A DNA stretch of 64,000 bases from Vibrio caribbeanicus ATCC BAA-2122. Lineage in GTDB: Bacteria; Pseudomonadota; Gammaproteobacteria; Enterobacterales; Vibrionaceae. The notes beneath the pieces are model-generated. The model saw only the letters and a program-made list of their open reading frames with translations, was not told where the DNA came from and did no database searches. The translations under genes were made by a program, and so were the position numbers. This document shows, one piece after another, positions 8,726 through 19,014 of this stretch; within the stretch, counting starts at the first letter, position 1, and every line of letters starts with the position of its first letter. Location of the stretch: the NCBI RefSeq assembly GCF_000165125.1, contig NZ_AEIU01000110.1:20671-84670 (forward strand), in the 5' to 3' direction.

Positions 8726-10129
8726 TTAATTAGGAATATCTATTCCAGCATCACGCATTTTAGCCAATTTATAGCGCAGAGTGCGCGGACTAATTCCCAA
8801 CTTTTCAGCCATTTCTTTGCGTCTACCGCGACATTCCTCCAAAGTCTCGAGAATAATCGCATACTCCTGTTCGCGAAGCTCTCCTCCTAGACCACTTGGT
8901 GAGGCTAAGTGCTTTTCATCCACAAGATGTGAAGTTTTTACATTCGGTACAACGCAATCACCTGTATCAAGGACAGCCTGTAAGCTGGAAGCATCATGCC
9001 AATCCAGCCCCTCCAGTAATATATGCTCTGAATCAAGCAAGTGCTTGTCGCACAGAATGAGTGCCCTTTGAATCACGTTATCAAGCTCACGCACATTTCC
9101 TGGCCAACTATAGCTGGAGAGTTTTTCAATCGCTGACGAACTAATATCTGGTCTTGGCATACCCAATTTTTTACAATGACGTTCAGTTAAATGATATACA
9201 AGAGGCTCAATATCTCCTTTTCTGTCACAAAGGGCCGGCCAAGCTATTGGAAAAACATTGAGACGATAATATAAATCTTCACGGAAGTTACCTTCCCTTA
9301 CATATTGCTTTAAATCTCGGTTACTGGTCGCCAGAACTCGCACATCCAATTTTACACTTTTCCTGCTCCCTAAACGCTCAACTTCTCTTTCTTGTAGAAC
9401 TCTCAATAACTTAGCTTGTAGGCTCAAATCCATTTCACTAATTTCATCGAGTAATATTGTCCCACCTTGGGCTTGCTCAAACTTACCAGGGCACGCTTGT
9501 ACTGCACCAGTAAACGCCCCTTTTTCATATCCAAATAAAGTTGCCTCCAACATGTTGTCTGGTATCGCGGCACAATTTATTGCCACAAATGGGCCTGATT
9601 TACGGGGGGAAGCATTATGGATATATCGAGACATAACCTCTTTACCCGATCCACTTGGGCCAAGCACCATGACATTTGCATCAGTTTTTGCCACTTTCTC
9701 AGCTAAAGAGAGAAGTTTTATACTCTTTTCATCGGCAACAACCGCGTCTCCATTATCATCAGACTTTGTCGGGGCGTAGCGACTGACCATATTGAGGAGC
9801 ACTTCAGGAGCAAAAGGTTTTGCCATATAATCGATTGCGCCCTCTTTCATCGCGGAAACCGCATCTTCAATATTGGCGTAAGCGGTCATAAGCAAAACGG
9901 GTAAATGAGGCCAGTGTTGCTTAATATTGCGTAACAAAGCTAGCCCGCCCATGCCTGCCATTTGCACATCAGAAACGACGATATCAATATGGTGAGATTT
10001 AAGTTTGACCAGCGCATCCTCTGCACTATCAGCTTCAAGCCAGCTATACCCTGCTAGCGCTAATGTATCTACCAACGCTTCGCGTAAACCTTCGTCATCT
10101 TCAACGATCAGCACTTTACTTTGAGCCAT
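8726..10129 (-). CDS. flrC: FlrC, sigma-54-dependent flagellar response regulator
   Basis: The order is receiver, AAA+ sigma-54 activator, Fis-type helix-turn-helix. With the ATG at 10129 (GGGAG 7 nt upstream) the phosphorylated aspartate in VVSDVQM is D54, as reported for V. cholerae FlrC. Walker A GPSGSGKE, the sigma-54 contact motif GAFTGA and the C-terminal helix (MAEKLGISPRTLRYKLAKMRD) are intact. FlrB phosphorylates it; it then activates the later sigma-54 flagellar promoters, probably including those before fliE or fliK. An ATG two codons upstream, overlapping the flrB stop, is the alternative start. Confidence 0.95.
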   Translation of the reverse strand: MAQSKVLIVEDDEGLREALVDTLALAGYSWLEADSAEDALVKLKSHHIDIVVSDVQMAGMGGLALLRNIKQHWPHLPVLLMTAYANIEDAVSAMKEGAIDYMAKPFAPEVLLNMVSRYAPTKSDDNGDAVVADEKSIKLLSLAEKVAKTDANVMVLGPSGSGKEVMSRYIHNASPRKSGPFVAINCAAIPDNMLEATLFGYEKGAFTGAVQACPGKFEQAQGGTILLDEISEMDLSLQAKLLRVLQEREVERLGSRKSVKLDVRVLATSNRDLKQYVREGNFREDLYYRLNVFPIAWPALCDRKGDIEPLVYHLTERHCKKLGMPRPDISSSAIEKLSSYSWPGNVRELDNVIQRALILCDKHLLDSEHILLEGLDWHDASSLQAVLDTGDCVVPNVKTSHLVDEKHLASPSGLGGELREQEYAIILETLEECRGRRKEMAEKLGISPRTLRYKLAKMRDAGIDIPN

Positions 10130-10131
10130 AA

Positions 10132-11190
10132 TCATTCTCCCGTCGTCATTTTTTGGTCGAAGTGAAGTCTACGATCAAGCGGAATACAAACCGTAAAACA
10201 AGCTCCTTCGCCCACCTTTGAGGTTAGGTTCAACCGTCCATCGTGCGCACGGCACACCATCTGAACCACAGCAAGCCCCAGGCCAGTGCCTTGTGAGCGA
10301 GTTGTAAAAAAAGGTTCCATTATTTTTTTGACAAGCTCAGGCGCAACACCTGGGCCATTGTCTTGTACAGAAATGCTGAGCTCATTATTCTCTACTTTGA
10401 AACGCACTCCAATTTCAGATTTCTTTCCCGCGATTTGGATTGCATTCATAACTAAGTTACTCAAAGCGGAAGCTATTGCGTTCACATTTCCAAGTAATTC
10501 GGTATTTTGCTCATCAACGTCAAGTGTAAAATCGATCTGGTTGTTTTTAACTGCTGCTTCTATCATTGGTAAAAACTCACTGACTAAGCTTTCAACACTA
10601 AAGGTGGTCGCAACCTTGTTATCACCCCCCTTAGCGAACAGAAGCATATCATTGACCTGTTTCTCTAGGTCATTCAATCTATCCATTAATTTAGTCTGGA
10701 AGCGATCTTTTGTTGCTGGTGGTAGATTGGATGAGCCCAAGTTTGATGCATACAGCATCGCACTCGATAACGGTGTTCTGACTTGATGAGCAAGAGAGGC
10801 AACCATTCGACCCAATGAAGAAAGACGTTGTAAGTCACTAATCCTAGATTGTAAGAGACGAGTCTCCGTCAGATCAGTAATTAAGATCAGTTGGCCAGTT
10901 GCAGAAGCTGAGATTGCTAGACGAACTTTACGCCCATTACGCAGAGAAATCTCATGACCATCATCTTCTCGGGGTGCAAAGGCTTTTTGAATAACCTCAA
11001 ACCATCTTTCACCAACTAGAGGCAGTTCGAGAAGTTTACTCGCTTCAGGGTTAGCCTCTCTGACGATGCCCTGTGTGTCGAGTAAAATTACACCAGCAGG
11101 CATCACATCCAAGACTTGTTGGTACCTTTCCACTTGCTGTTCTAGTGTGCCTAATGGTGTTTCACTTTCTGTTGTAGAGGTCGTTTCCAT
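10132..11190 (-). CDS. flrB: FlrB, flagellar sensor histidine kinase
   Basis: 352 residues with no membrane segment, so cytoplasmic. A PAS-like domain lies at about 20-100, the dimerisation/phosphoacceptor helix contains SLAHQVRTPL with H135, and the ATPase domain has the N box (NLVMNAIQ), G1 (DNGPGV) and G2 (GTGLGLAVV) motifs. It phosphorylates FlrC, whose gene follows immediately and overlaps the flrB stop region. A sigma-54 site lies 40-50 nt upstream of its ATG. Confidence 0.94.
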   Translation of the reverse strand: METTSTTESETPLGTLEQQVERYQQVLDVMPAGVILLDTQGIVREANPEASKLLELPLVGERWFEVIQKAFAPREDDGHEISLRNGRKVRLAISASATGQLILITDLTETRLLQSRISDLQRLSSLGRMVASLAHQVRTPLSSAMLYASNLGSSNLPPATKDRFQTKLMDRLNDLEKQVNDMLLFAKGGDNKVATTFSVESLVSEFLPMIEAAVKNNQIDFTLDVDEQNTELLGNVNAIASALSNLVMNAIQIAGKKSEIGVRFKVENNELSISVQDNGPGVAPELVKKIMEPFFTTRSQGTGLGLAVVQMVCRAHDGRLNLTSKVGEGACFTVCIPLDRRLHFDQKMTTGE

Positions 11191-11226
11191 GACAAGTTTC
11201 TGCCTTTAAGAATGCAAACTTCCTAA

Positions 11227-11244
11227 CTGCAAAAAACAAGCCAT
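11227..11244 (-). promoter_or_regulatory. Sigma-54 promoter of flrBC
   Basis: On the minus strand TGGCTT-GTTTT-TTGCA keeps the invariant GG and GC with 10 nt between them. It lies in the 111-bp flrA-flrB gap, matching the known rule that FlrA (class I) drives flrBC (class II) through sigma-54. Confidence 0.8.
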
Positions 11245-11301
11245 GTTTTTATTCAATTAAATCAGAGCCTTAACCAACTGACGGAAATTTGACGCAACCT
11301 T

Positions 11302-12768
11302 TTAACGCTGCATATTATACTTGCGCATTTTTTCGACGAGCGTTGTACGACGCATTCCCAGCATGTCAGCGGCACGTGACACAACACCATCTTGAGCTTC
11401 TAAAGCCTGATTGATCATATTAATCTCAAGATCTGCAAGCATCTCTTTGAGGTTAATACCCTCAGGTGGAAGTTCTTGTGGGTTATTGTCGTGATCCTGA
11501 AAAATATCTTCTGAATCCATACCAAAATCAGCCGAAAAGATATCCTGTAGTGCGTTCCTCTCCTGCTCCTCGACAGACTCTGTACTAAACTCTGGTTGAA
11601 ACTCTGGAATATCACTGTAACGATATTTCGTCGGCAAATGATTAACATCAACCAAACAATTTGGATAAAGAATAATCATTCGTTCAACCAAATTAGCAAG
11701 CTCTCGAACATTGCCAGGCCATAAGTGTTCCATAAGAGAGTTGAGGGCACGAGGTGTAAAACAAATAGGCTGAGCTCCCTCGACTTCCATACGAGCTATC
11801 AATTCTTGAAGCAGCAAAGGGATATCTTCTTTACGTTCTCGAAGCGCAGGCATTTCGATTGGAAACACGTTTAGACGATAATAGAGATCCTCACGGAAAT
11901 CATGCTCTTCTATCATATTTTCAAGGTTTCGATGCGTTGCCGCAATAACTCTAACATTAACTTTGATTGTCGTATTTCCGCCAACCCGCTCAAAACAACG
12001 CTCTTGAAGTACACGAAGTAACTTTACTTGCATAGGCATTGGCATATCGCCAATTTCATCTAAAAATAACGTCCCTCCCTCTGCAAGTTCAAAACGCCCC
12101 TTTCGAGATGTTATCGCCCCAGTAAACGCACCTTTTTCATGTCCAAAAAGTTCACTTTCAAGTAGATCTGGCGGTATTGCGCCACAGTTTATTGGTACAA
12201 AGGGACCATTACTGCGAGCCGAGTGGTAATGAATGTTCCTCGCAACCACCTCTTTCCCTGTGCCAGATTCACCAAGAATGATAACGTTTGCCTCTGTTTC
12301 AGAGACTTGTTCAATGAGATGGCGTACCTCTTTAATACCATAACTCTGGCCAACTAAACTACGAAAGAGTGTATTGTCTCTAGTTGCGGGAATAATATTC
12401 AACCCTTTGCGCCCAAGAAAATCCTTACAATGACGAAGAGCTTCACTTAACTGAGGATAATTCAAAGGATACTCTAATTCACCAACATAGTTGGTGAGCT
12501 CTTCAACGATATGGGCCTGTTCACCAGAGGTCGTCAATAATGGGACATGGTTCGCCTGTGATAACTTATTGTTAAGTTGTGATGATGAAAGATTACTGTG
12601 GAGAGTGCCAAGAATACAACCAGCCCAGGCTATCGACCAATCGATATCCTCAAGGCAGTCAAAAGTGACCGCCTCACACTGCTCCCCAACAAATTCTAAA
12701 ATGTTACTCAGATTGATCCTTGCTTGAGCATCATCTTCAATCACGAGTATTTTCGCTAAGCCTTGCAT
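11302..12768 (-). CDS. flrA: FlrA, master sigma-54 activator of flagellar genes
   Basis: 488 residues: an N-terminal FleQ-type receiver-like domain, a central AAA+ domain with Walker A GESGTGKE and the sigma-54 loop GAFTGA, and a C-terminal Fis-type helix-turn-helix ([19 protein letters not shown]). FlrA/FleQ proteins head the flagellar cascade, and c-di-GMP is known to inhibit V. cholerae FlrA. No sigma-54 or sigma-28 site was seen upstream, consistent with class I. No good ribosome site precedes the ATG. Confidence 0.95.
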   Translation of the reverse strand: MQGLAKILVIEDDAQARINLSNILEFVGEQCEAVTFDCLEDIDWSIAWAGCILGTLHSNLSSSQLNNKLSQANHVPLLTTSGEQAHIVEELTNYVGELEYPLNYPQLSEALRHCKDFLGRKGLNIIPATRDNTLFRSLVGQSYGIKEVRHLIEQVSETEANVIILGESGTGKEVVARNIHYHSARSNGPFVPINCGAIPPDLLESELFGHEKGAFTGAITSRKGRFELAEGGTLFLDEIGDMPMPMQVKLLRVLQERCFERVGGNTTIKVNVRVIAATHRNLENMIEEHDFREDLYYRLNVFPIEMPALRERKEDIPLLLQELIARMEVEGAQPICFTPRALNSLMEHLWPGNVRELANLVERMIILYPNCLVDVNHLPTKYRYSDIPEFQPEFSTESVEEQERNALQDIFSADFGMDSEDIFQDHDNNPQELPPEGINLKEMLADLEINMINQALEAQDGVVSRAADMLGMRRTTLVEKMRKYNMQR

Positions 12769-12874
12769 AGATGAGAATATTTGCCTTAATAAAAATCGTT
12801 TTGGCTAGTTCAAAATTCAATGTCAATTTAAATATAGTGTAAAGACTATGTCAGACAACTGAAAAATTTTAAGC

Positions 12875-12901
12875 AAAAAAGCCACGAGTCTACGTCGTGG
12901 C
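12875..12901 (-). terminator. Intrinsic terminator after fliS
   Basis: GCCACGA-loop-TCGTGGC (12881-12901) is followed on the minus strand by TTTTTT. It lies about 125 nt after the fliS stop and closes the flaG-fliD-flaI-fliS unit before flrA. Confidence 0.82.
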
Positions 12902-13024
12902 TTCTATTCTATTTGATAAAAAAAATAAGGCAACCAAGCAATTACCTGATGTGATATTAGCCCAAAAGCTTAATATTAAACCAGTTTCAATTAAACTAAA
13001 CCCATAATATCTGGGGTTGACTTT

Positions 13025-13435
13025 TTAAATTCCAACATCATTGGCCGTCAAATTGTGATATTCAGCAGGTATTTGATCCCAAGCAGACTTAATCTCACGA
13101 ATAATCTCAATCACATCGTCAATAGGTTGTGGATCATTTTTATGGTTAGCTTCTGTTATTTGAGTAATCATAAACTCATAAAGTTGATCGAGGTTTTGTG
13201 CAATATCCCCCCCATCATCCATTGATAAGCAACTACGTAAACTTATAACGATATCAAGAGCTTTACCAAGGCGCTCGCCTTTTTTAGGAATATTCCCTGC
13301 TTCCATCGCAGCTTTTCCCTGGATAAGACGCTCGATGGCACCTGCCATCAACATTTGTACAATCTTATGCGGGGAGGCCGCACTCAGTTGACTATCAACC
13401 GATACTTTCTTATAAGCCTGTAGTGAACCACGCAT
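13025..13435 (-). CDS. fliS: FliS, flagellin chaperone
   Basis: 136 residues, typical FliS. The N-terminal YKKVSVDSQLSAASPHKIVQMLMAGAIERL segment is the family's hallmark. FliS binds the C-terminus of flagellin in the cytosol and prevents early polymerisation. GAGGG lies 6 nt before the ATG. It is the last gene of the flaG-fliD-flaI-fliS run (flaJ in V. parahaemolyticus naming). Confidence 0.95.
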   Translation of the reverse strand: MRGSLQAYKKVSVDSQLSAASPHKIVQMLMAGAIERLIQGKAAMEAGNIPKKGERLGKALDIVISLRSCLSMDDGGDIAQNLDQLYEFMITQITEANHKNDPQPIDDVIEIIREIKSAWDQIPAEYHNLTANDVGI

Positions 13436-13452
13436 AACAACCCTCTTTATCT

Positions 13453-13776
13453 CTATAAAAACTTTTGATACTGCTGAACCGAACGCTTACCGTGATGAAC
13501 TTTACGCAATAGACTTTCAAATTCTGAAGTTCTATTACTCATTAAGGTGCAGATAGAGTGTGTTCTTTCTATCGCTTTTTCCCACTGCGTTTGGTCTACT
13601 GCTTCAGGATAGTTTCTCACTATCTCTGTAAGACAAAGCAATATCTGTTCCCTTTTATCGACTTGGTAGACAATTTCTTCAACGTTAATTTCATCCTGTT
13701 CAAGCAATGATGTAATTAATTGATCTAAGTCACAAAGACTAGCAATTAGAATTCGATAATCATTAGTTGAGTGCAT
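13453..13776 (-). CDS. flaI: FlaI, FliT-like flagellar chaperone
   Basis: 107 residues, helical and charged, with no recognisable catalytic motif. It overlaps the end of fliD by 14 nt and precedes fliS, the position of flaI in vibrio polar-flagellar clusters. The product is thought to be a FliT-type chaperone for the cap protein FliD, which would fit the overlap with fliD; this role is inferred from position, size and family knowledge. Confidence 0.82.
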   Translation of the reverse strand: MHSTNDYRILIASLCDLDQLITSLLEQDEINVEEIVYQVDKREQILLCLTEIVRNYPEAVDQTQWEKAIERTHSICTLMSNRTSEFESLLRKVHHGKRSVQQYQKFL

Positions 13777-15766
13777 TCATCATCCCTGCTAGTTGAGACT
13801 GCATCTTACTTGTCGCATCCTGCATCGCTGAAAATTTGGCGTATGTTCTCTTTTGTAAATTATCCATGCGGCGATCAAGTGCCGCTTGATCATCCTGTAG
13901 CCGATAGGAACGCTCAGTCATACTTTGTTCACGGTTACGGATAGACCCGGTCGCCCCAGTTAAACCTTGAATAGCATCCTCAACCTTTTTAGCAAAACCA
14001 TTACTACCACCAAAGAAGCTTTCTAACTGGTTAAAGTTATTGTTAATTTGTTTATCTAACATGCCATAGTTAATTTCAAGAGTACCTTGACGGGTTGTAG
14101 TGATTCCAAATTCCGTCAAGGTCTTCATATTCTCGGGGGCGGGTTCAATATCCGAACCGAATACTGCTCTCAACCTTGAATCTGCGCTGCGGACGATACT
14201 ATCGCCTGCTAATGGGCCAGCTACCCCAGTTCTGGGATCAACTTGCGATAATTCAGACGCTACCTGATAAAATTGGTTATATGCCGCAACAAATTGCTCA
14301 ATATCTTCTCTCACGCCTTGTCTATCATACGCAATATCAATTTCCGAAGGTTGTTGCCCTTCTTTTGTTAAACCTTTGAGCGTCAAATCTACGCCGTCAA
14401 TAGCGCTCTCAATAATGTTGTTATTACTCGATAGATGTGCAACACCATCAAGAACAACTTTACTATCCTGTGCGGATTGGACTTCAATCATGCCTTGGTA
14501 TGTATCAAATGAGCGTTGAGCCACATCCAAATCTGCCTGCACTTTATCAAGACGTTCTAGGTACTCTCGTTCTTCTTTAGGAAGTTTAGCTCGTTCAATT
14601 TCTTTTGCTTGTTCTTTTGTCAATTCACCCGCTTCAACACGTTTGTCCAATGCTTCTTTTTCATTGGCTAATTTTCGAGCTATTCTTTCCCGCTCAGAAT
14701 CTAGCTTTGCTTGTGCCTCTTTGGGGGTGACGTAGGAGTCAGTCAGTGTGCCCGCAGCAGTATTAGACCATCCTGGAACGTCAGATGCTTTTTCACGAGC
14801 TTTATCATCCAATGGGTCTTCCGGTTCCCAATAAGAATCGAGTAATGTTCCTGATGCAGTTTCAGACCAGCCGGGGATCCGGTCTTCAGGTTTTAAAAGT
14901 TTGCTTGCAGCTAACCCCGCACTTGCCGCTGCAGATGCTGCCTTATCCGAGAGTTCACCCGCAGTATTTGGGTCAGCCTGATTCGCCGCCTGTTTCGATA
15001 GATCGGCAAACTCTTTATCGGCAAGTTTTGCCGCATCTGTCATTCTTTGCGCTATTTTGTCGGCAATCTTTTTTTCTTCTGGAGTCAATGGCGCGAGTAG
15101 TTCTTGTGCTTGAGCTCTTGCGCGCTCTAGGTCTTTCACCCTTTGCTCAAGTGTCTTATATTCGAGTAATTTTAATGGGTCACTCGGTGAGGCGTCAGCC
15201 TCAATGGATATATCGTTATCATCACCAGACACTGTCGATGCAACGATTAAACGTGGTCCACCGGTGTCATTAATAATTGCAGCCCTGACACCAGGGTTGG
15301 TCTGGCTATTGTTTATACCTCTGACGAGATCCACTAATTTCGAATTAGCTTGTACATCAAGCGAGAATGATTTATCTCCTAATGAAATACGCAACTTACC
15401 CGCACCAAATTTTACATCCTGTGACAAAACGTCAGATGCAATCTTATGGCTTTGGGCAAGTTGCAACACATCGATAGAATATCTACCAGCGATAGCATCA
15501 GTGGACGCTGTCGCAGATACAACGGTCTCATCAGTCGATTCCACCGTCCTTGCTGAGAAAGCCTTCTCGTAACGAAAGCCAGCCATCAAGTTTTTCATTG
15601 TATCAAGCGACTCGCTGAGCCGGCCATATGCACTAATACTAGATTCAATGTTAGCTTGCTCATTGTTGATTCTTTGCTGCTTTGGAGCACGCTCAGAATC
15701 AACAATTTTGCCAACCATAGCATTGATATCCATACCAGTATTCATGCCTACAGGGCCAAAACTCAT
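13763..15766 (-). CDS. fliD: FliD, filament cap protein (HAP2)
   Basis: 667 residues, longer than enterobacterial FliD (about 470). The conserved N-terminal domain (MDINAMVGKIVDSERAPKQQRI) and C-terminal coiled coil (RNREQSMTERSYRLQDDQAALDRRMDNLQ) are present. The extra length is a charged helical insert at about residues 205-420. It contains two copies of a 16-residue unit, IPGWSETASGTLLDSY (297-312) and VPGWSNTAAGTLTDSY (330-345). The cap sits at the filament tip and folds incoming flagellin. Also called FlaH in vibrios. Confidence 0.95.
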   Translation of the reverse strand: MSFGPVGMNTGMDINAMVGKIVDSERAPKQQRINNEQANIESSISAYGRLSESLDTMKNLMAGFRYEKAFSARTVESTDETVVSATASTDAIAGRYSIDVLQLAQSHKIASDVLSQDVKFGAGKLRISLGDKSFSLDVQANSKLVDLVRGINNSQTNPGVRAAIINDTGGPRLIVASTVSGDDNDISIEADASPSDPLKLLEYKTLEQRVKDLERARAQAQELLAPLTPEEKKIADKIAQRMTDAAKLADKEFADLSKQAANQADPNTAGELSDKAASAAASAGLAASKLLKPEDRIPGWSETASGTLLDSYWEPEDPLDDKAREKASDVPGWSNTAAGTLTDSYVTPKEAQAKLDSERERIARKLANEKEALDKRVEAGELTKEQAKEIERAKLPKEEREYLERLDKVQADLDVAQRSFDTYQGMIEVQSAQDSKVVLDGVAHLSSNNNIIESAIDGVDLTLKGLTKEGQQPSEIDIAYDRQGVREDIEQFVAAYNQFYQVASELSQVDPRTGVAGPLAGDSIVRSADSRLRAVFGSDIEPAPENMKTLTEFGITTTRQGTLEINYGMLDKQINNNFNQLESFFGGSNGFAKKVEDAIQGLTGATGSIRNREQSMTERSYRLQDDQAALDRRMDNLQKRTYAKFSAMQDATSKMQSQLAGMMNALN

Positions 15767-15784
15767 ACATTCACCTCAGTACGA

Positions 15785-16213
15785 TCATACCGTTTGATTG
15801 ACTAGACCGGAGGAGTACCTCGCTGTCTGCTCTCTCAAACGTCGCAGTATTTCTAACATTTCCTCATCTGGAATTTGACGGATAATATCTCCAGTTTCCG
15901 CCTCGTAAATTGTTACAACATCCCTACCAGATTGCTCGTCGACACGAAACGACAGCCCTTTGTTGATAGAAGAAATAAAATCATTCATTTGTTCGACTAT
16001 CTTCTCACGCTCGACTCGTGTGAGCTTTTCACGTTCTTGAGCGATCTCGATTGCTTTTTCAACAAACCGACTCGCTTGTTCGCTCTGCTCTTTGGTAGAA
16101 ACCTGTTCCTGTCTTGAGGAAACTTGCTGCACAATATCGTATTTTGAAGCAAGTTTAGTGCCACTATCTGAGCCATAAGGCTGGACGTTCGATGTGTAGG
16201 ATGGTATTTCCAT
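15785..16213 (-). CDS. flaG: FlaG family protein
   Basis: 142 residues. The C-terminal half (NKGLSFRVDEQSGRDVVTIY, then ETGDIIRQIPDEEML) is the FlaG signature; the N-terminal half is Ser/Gln-rich and probably disordered. FlaG proteins affect filament length. It starts 72 nt after flaA. No strong promoter was seen in that gap, so read-through from flaA is likely. Confidence 0.93.
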   Translation of the reverse strand: MEIPSYTSNVQPYGSDSGTKLASKYDIVQQVSSRQEQVSTKEQSEQASRFVEKAIEIAQEREKLTRVEREKIVEQMNDFISSINKGLSFRVDEQSGRDVVTIYEAETGDIIRQIPDEEMLEILRRLREQTARYSSGLVNQTV

Positions 16214-16284
16214 AACGATCTCCCTTCCACCTTAGCAGGTTACAACATTACGCTGCACCAATAAGCCCCTATCAAACCTATCAA

Positions 16285-17418
16285 CTAGCCCAATAAGCTG
16301 AGCGCTGCCGATGGCGACTGCTTAGCTTGTGCCAGAACAGATGTACCCGCTTGCTGGAGAATCTGAGACTTCGTCATTTGTGTGGTCTCTTTGGCATAAT
16401 CAGTGTCAACAATACGACTACGAGAGGCATTAACATTTTCATTAATACTTTCTAAATTAGAAATAGCATGCCCAAATCGATTCTGAAATGCACCCAATTG
16501 TGCTCGTTGACTATCAACGGTCTTTAAAGCTCCATCAATGACTGAGATAGCCAGTTGAGATCCAGCCACCGTGCTAATGTCAATATCAGAGACTGTACTC
16601 TTTTGTCCTGCAGCAAATCCAATATCAGTGCCTAAGTTGCCAGTGACAGTAACATCTGATGCAACCTTATTAGCCGAGGCAAAGAGTTGAAGTTTATTAT
16701 CTTCACCGACCGAGGCCTTAACATCTTCACTTTGACCATTAATAAAGGTTGCCAACTCTTGGAGGTCATCTCCTACTTTAGCGGTAATATCAATGCTGTG
16801 AGATTTACCATTTACATCATCATAAGCTAGGGTTATGTCCTCTTTACCGGCTTCAACAACCCAATCTGACGCTTTGCCTGTTGAAGCTATATAGACTTTT
16901 CCACCCATCTCATCAGTGTCAGAGCGCATATTACCCATCGATAGCTGAACGGCTTCGCCTGAACCAGCGCCAATCTGAAATGACTGCGTACCGTATGTAC
17001 CATTGAGCAACTTGTAGCCACCAAAAGAAGTTGATTCAGCGATACGATTAAGCTCGTCATTAAGTGCAGACACTTCCTCTTGAAGGGCAGTACGCTCGGA
17101 AATTGAATTGGAACCATTCGAAGACTGCAAGGCGAGATCCCGCATTCTTTGCAAAATGGAAGTTGACTCACTCATCGCTCCTTCTGCGGTCTGGGAAATA
17201 GAAATACCGTCGTTCGCATTCCTTACCGCAACATCTAGGCCGCGACTTTGTGAGTTGAGACGATTGGATATCTGAAGACCAGCCGCATCATCTCGGGCAC
17301 TGTTTATTTTGTACCCTGAAGACAGACGTTCCATCGATTTCTGCATACCGTCAGTCGCCGCATTGAGGTAGCGCTGAGCAGTCATCGCAGACACATTTGT
17401 GTTTACGTTAATTGCCAT
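16285..17418 (-). CDS. flaA: Polar flagellin (flaA position, next to flaG)
   Basis: 377 residues with the conserved flagellin ends: N-terminal D0/D1 ([18 protein letters not shown], then [20 protein letters not shown]) and C-terminal [26 protein letters not shown]. The middle is variable. GGAG precedes the ATG. The order flaF-flaB-flaA-flaG matches V. parahaemolyticus; the V. cholerae genes in this position are named differently (flaE/D/B), so the symbol is positional. A sigma-28 site lies about 80 nt upstream. Confidence 0.92.
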   Translation of the reverse strand: MAINVNTNVSAMTAQRYLNAATDGMQKSMERLSSGYKINSARDDAAGLQISNRLNSQSRGLDVAVRNANDGISISQTAEGAMSESTSILQRMRDLALQSSNGSNSISERTALQEEVSALNDELNRIAESTSFGGYKLLNGTYGTQSFQIGAGSGEAVQLSMGNMRSDTDEMGGKVYIASTGKASDWVVEAGKEDITLAYDDVNGKSHSIDITAKVGDDLQELATFINGQSEDVKASVGEDNKLQLFASANKVASDVTVTGNLGTDIGFAAGQKSTVSDIDISTVAGSQLAISVIDGALKTVDSQRAQLGAFQNRFGHAISNLESINENVNASRSRIVDTDYAKETTQMTKSQILQQAGTSVLAQAKQSPSAALSLLG

Positions 17419-17498
17419 ATTTGATCTCCTTAGGCATTTAGCTGATGTGCATCAGCGTCTCTCACCTCGCTTCAACACATCTCATTTCTCTCAATCCT

Positions 17499-17525
17499 TT
17501 AACGGCTTGGGGAGAAATACCTTTA
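17499..17525 (-). promoter_or_regulatory. Sigma-28 (FliA) promoter of flaA
   Basis: On the minus strand TAAA-N15-GCCGTTAA matches the sigma-28 consensus TAAA-N15-GCCGATAA at all but one base. Confidence 0.82.
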
Positions 17526-17587
17526 GGAAAAAAATGATACAATTTTAAAATGAACAAATATTAATCTAATATTCAGCATGTTACATA

Positions 17588-17616
17588 AACAAAAAAATCC
17601 AGCCGAAGCTGGATTT
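17588..17616 (-). terminator. Intrinsic terminator after flaB
   Basis: AAATCCAGC, tetraloop TTCG (minus strand), GCTGGATTT followed by a T-run. It lies 18 nt after the flaB stop and separates flaB from the flaA promoter. Confidence 0.9.
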
Positions 17617-17633
17617 CCTTATTTTTTTAAAGA

Positions 17634-18770
17634 TTACCCTAGAAGATTTAAAGCCGCAGTTGGAGTTTGTTTGGCTTGCGCAAGAATTGAACTTGAAGAT
17701 TGTGACAAAATTTGTGACTTGGTTAGGGACGTAGTCTCTTTTGCGAAGTCGGTATCTTTTATGCGGCTCTTAGAAGCATTTACATTTTCATTAATGTTAT
17801 CTAGGTTACTGATTGCATGGTTAAAGCGGTTTTGGAATGCACCTAACTCAGCTCGGTGACTATCAACATAATTCAATGCCGTATCAACGATAGCGACCGC
17901 TTCTTGAGCGCCACCGACGGTGGTGATATCAATGGTATGGACAGTCACATCTGTACCTGCGGCTGGTAAGTTCAAATCCGCAGCTAAGGTACCTGAAAAC
18001 GCAACCTCTCCATCGACTTTATTCGAGCCTGCGAAAATTTGTAGCCGCCCCTTATCACTAACAGAAGCTTTTACCGAACTATTTTGACCATTGATATAGG
18101 TAGCAACTTCTTCAATATCGTCGCCTTCTTTTGCTGTAATGTTAATTTCTTGGTCTTTACCATCATTATCTTTAAACTTCATAATAAAGGTGTCTGTCCC
18201 AGCTTCAACCGTCCAATCTTTATTTTTTTCAGTCGTGGCAAGATAACTTTTACCTCCCATGCCGACGTTGTCAGAACGCATATCATTTAGCGTCAACATT
18301 ACCGCTTCACCATTATCAGCACCGATTTGGAAAGACTTGGTGGAATAAGTTCCGTTGAGCAATCTATTCCCGCCAAAAGAGGTCGTCTCTGCGATTCGAT
18401 TCAATTCATCGTTGAGAGCTGTCACCTCTTCTTGCAATGCTACCCTCTCAGAAAGTGAGTTGGAACCGTTTGCAGATTGGAGTGAAAGGTCACGGATTCG
18501 CTGCAATATATTTGTACTTTCATCCATTGCTCCTTCCGCTGTTTGGGTAATGGATATACCATCGTTAGCATTACGAACAGCAACACTTAAACCACGACTT
18601 TGTACATTAAGGCGGTTTGAAATCTGCATACCTGCTGCATCATCTTTCGCACTGTTAATTTTAAAACCAGATGACAAACGCTCCATTGATGTTTGCTGTG
18701 CATCGTTTGCCTTGTTTAAATAACGCTGTGCTGTCATTGCTGATACGTTAGTATTTACATTCACTGCCAT
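17634..18770 (-). CDS. flaB: Polar flagellin (flaB position)
   Basis: 378 residues from the ATG at 18770 ([20 protein letters not shown]). An in-frame extension of 24 codons to 18842 is spurious because the flagellin N-terminus is fixed and GGAG precedes 18770. D0/D1 ends are intact and the C-terminus ends [18 protein letters not shown]. It has its own promoter and terminator, so it is monocistronic. Confidence 0.93.
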   Translation of the reverse strand: MAVNVNTNVSAMTAQRYLNKANDAQQTSMERLSSGFKINSAKDDAAGMQISNRLNVQSRGLSVAVRNANDGISITQTAEGAMDESTNILQRIRDLSLQSANGSNSLSERVALQEEVTALNDELNRIAETTSFGGNRLLNGTYSTKSFQIGADNGEAVMLTLNDMRSDNVGMGGKSYLATTEKNKDWTVEAGTDTFIMKFKDNDGKDQEINITAKEGDDIEEVATYINGQNSSVKASVSDKGRLQIFAGSNKVDGEVAFSGTLAADLNLPAAGTDVTVHTIDITTVGGAQEAVAIVDTALNYVDSHRAELGAFQNRFNHAISNLDNINENVNASKSRIKDTDFAKETTSLTKSQILSQSSSSILAQAKQTPTAALNLLG

Positions 18771-18854
18771 GGTGATTTCTCCGTTTGATTTTCCGATGTA
18801 ACCGGTTTCCGACGTCTCGGAAAACCAAAGTAGTTCTCTCAAAAGTTACAATTA

Positions 18855-18881
18855 TTAACGGCTCTAACAAGAAAACCTTGA
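18855..18881 (-). promoter_or_regulatory. Sigma-28 (FliA) promoter of flaB
   Basis: TCAA-N15-GCCGTTAA on the minus strand, one mismatch in each element. The gap to flaF (18771-19014) otherwise holds a weak hairpin CTCAA-AAC-TTGAG (18971-18983) followed by a T-rich stretch, possibly the flaF terminator. Confidence 0.68.
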
Positions 18882-19014
18882 GCATTTTTTTTTATTTTTT
18901 TAGAAAAAAATTACGTTGATTAAAATAACGGCACTAAAGCGTCAAAACTAACTAAAAAAGAAGAAAATCGCTCAAGTTTTGAGAAAAACTGACGGGGAAG
19001 TGAATCGTTTAAAA

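Noticed and set aside
14785-15273. 162-codon open frame antisense to fliD
   Set aside because: It is a shadow of the Ala/Lys/Glu-rich FliD insert, with no ribosome site and no family resemblance.
16245-16272. Sigma-54-like GG-N10-GC upstream of flaG
   Set aside because: Only the GG and GC dinucleotides fit; the -24 element reads GGGGCT, so it is likely chance.
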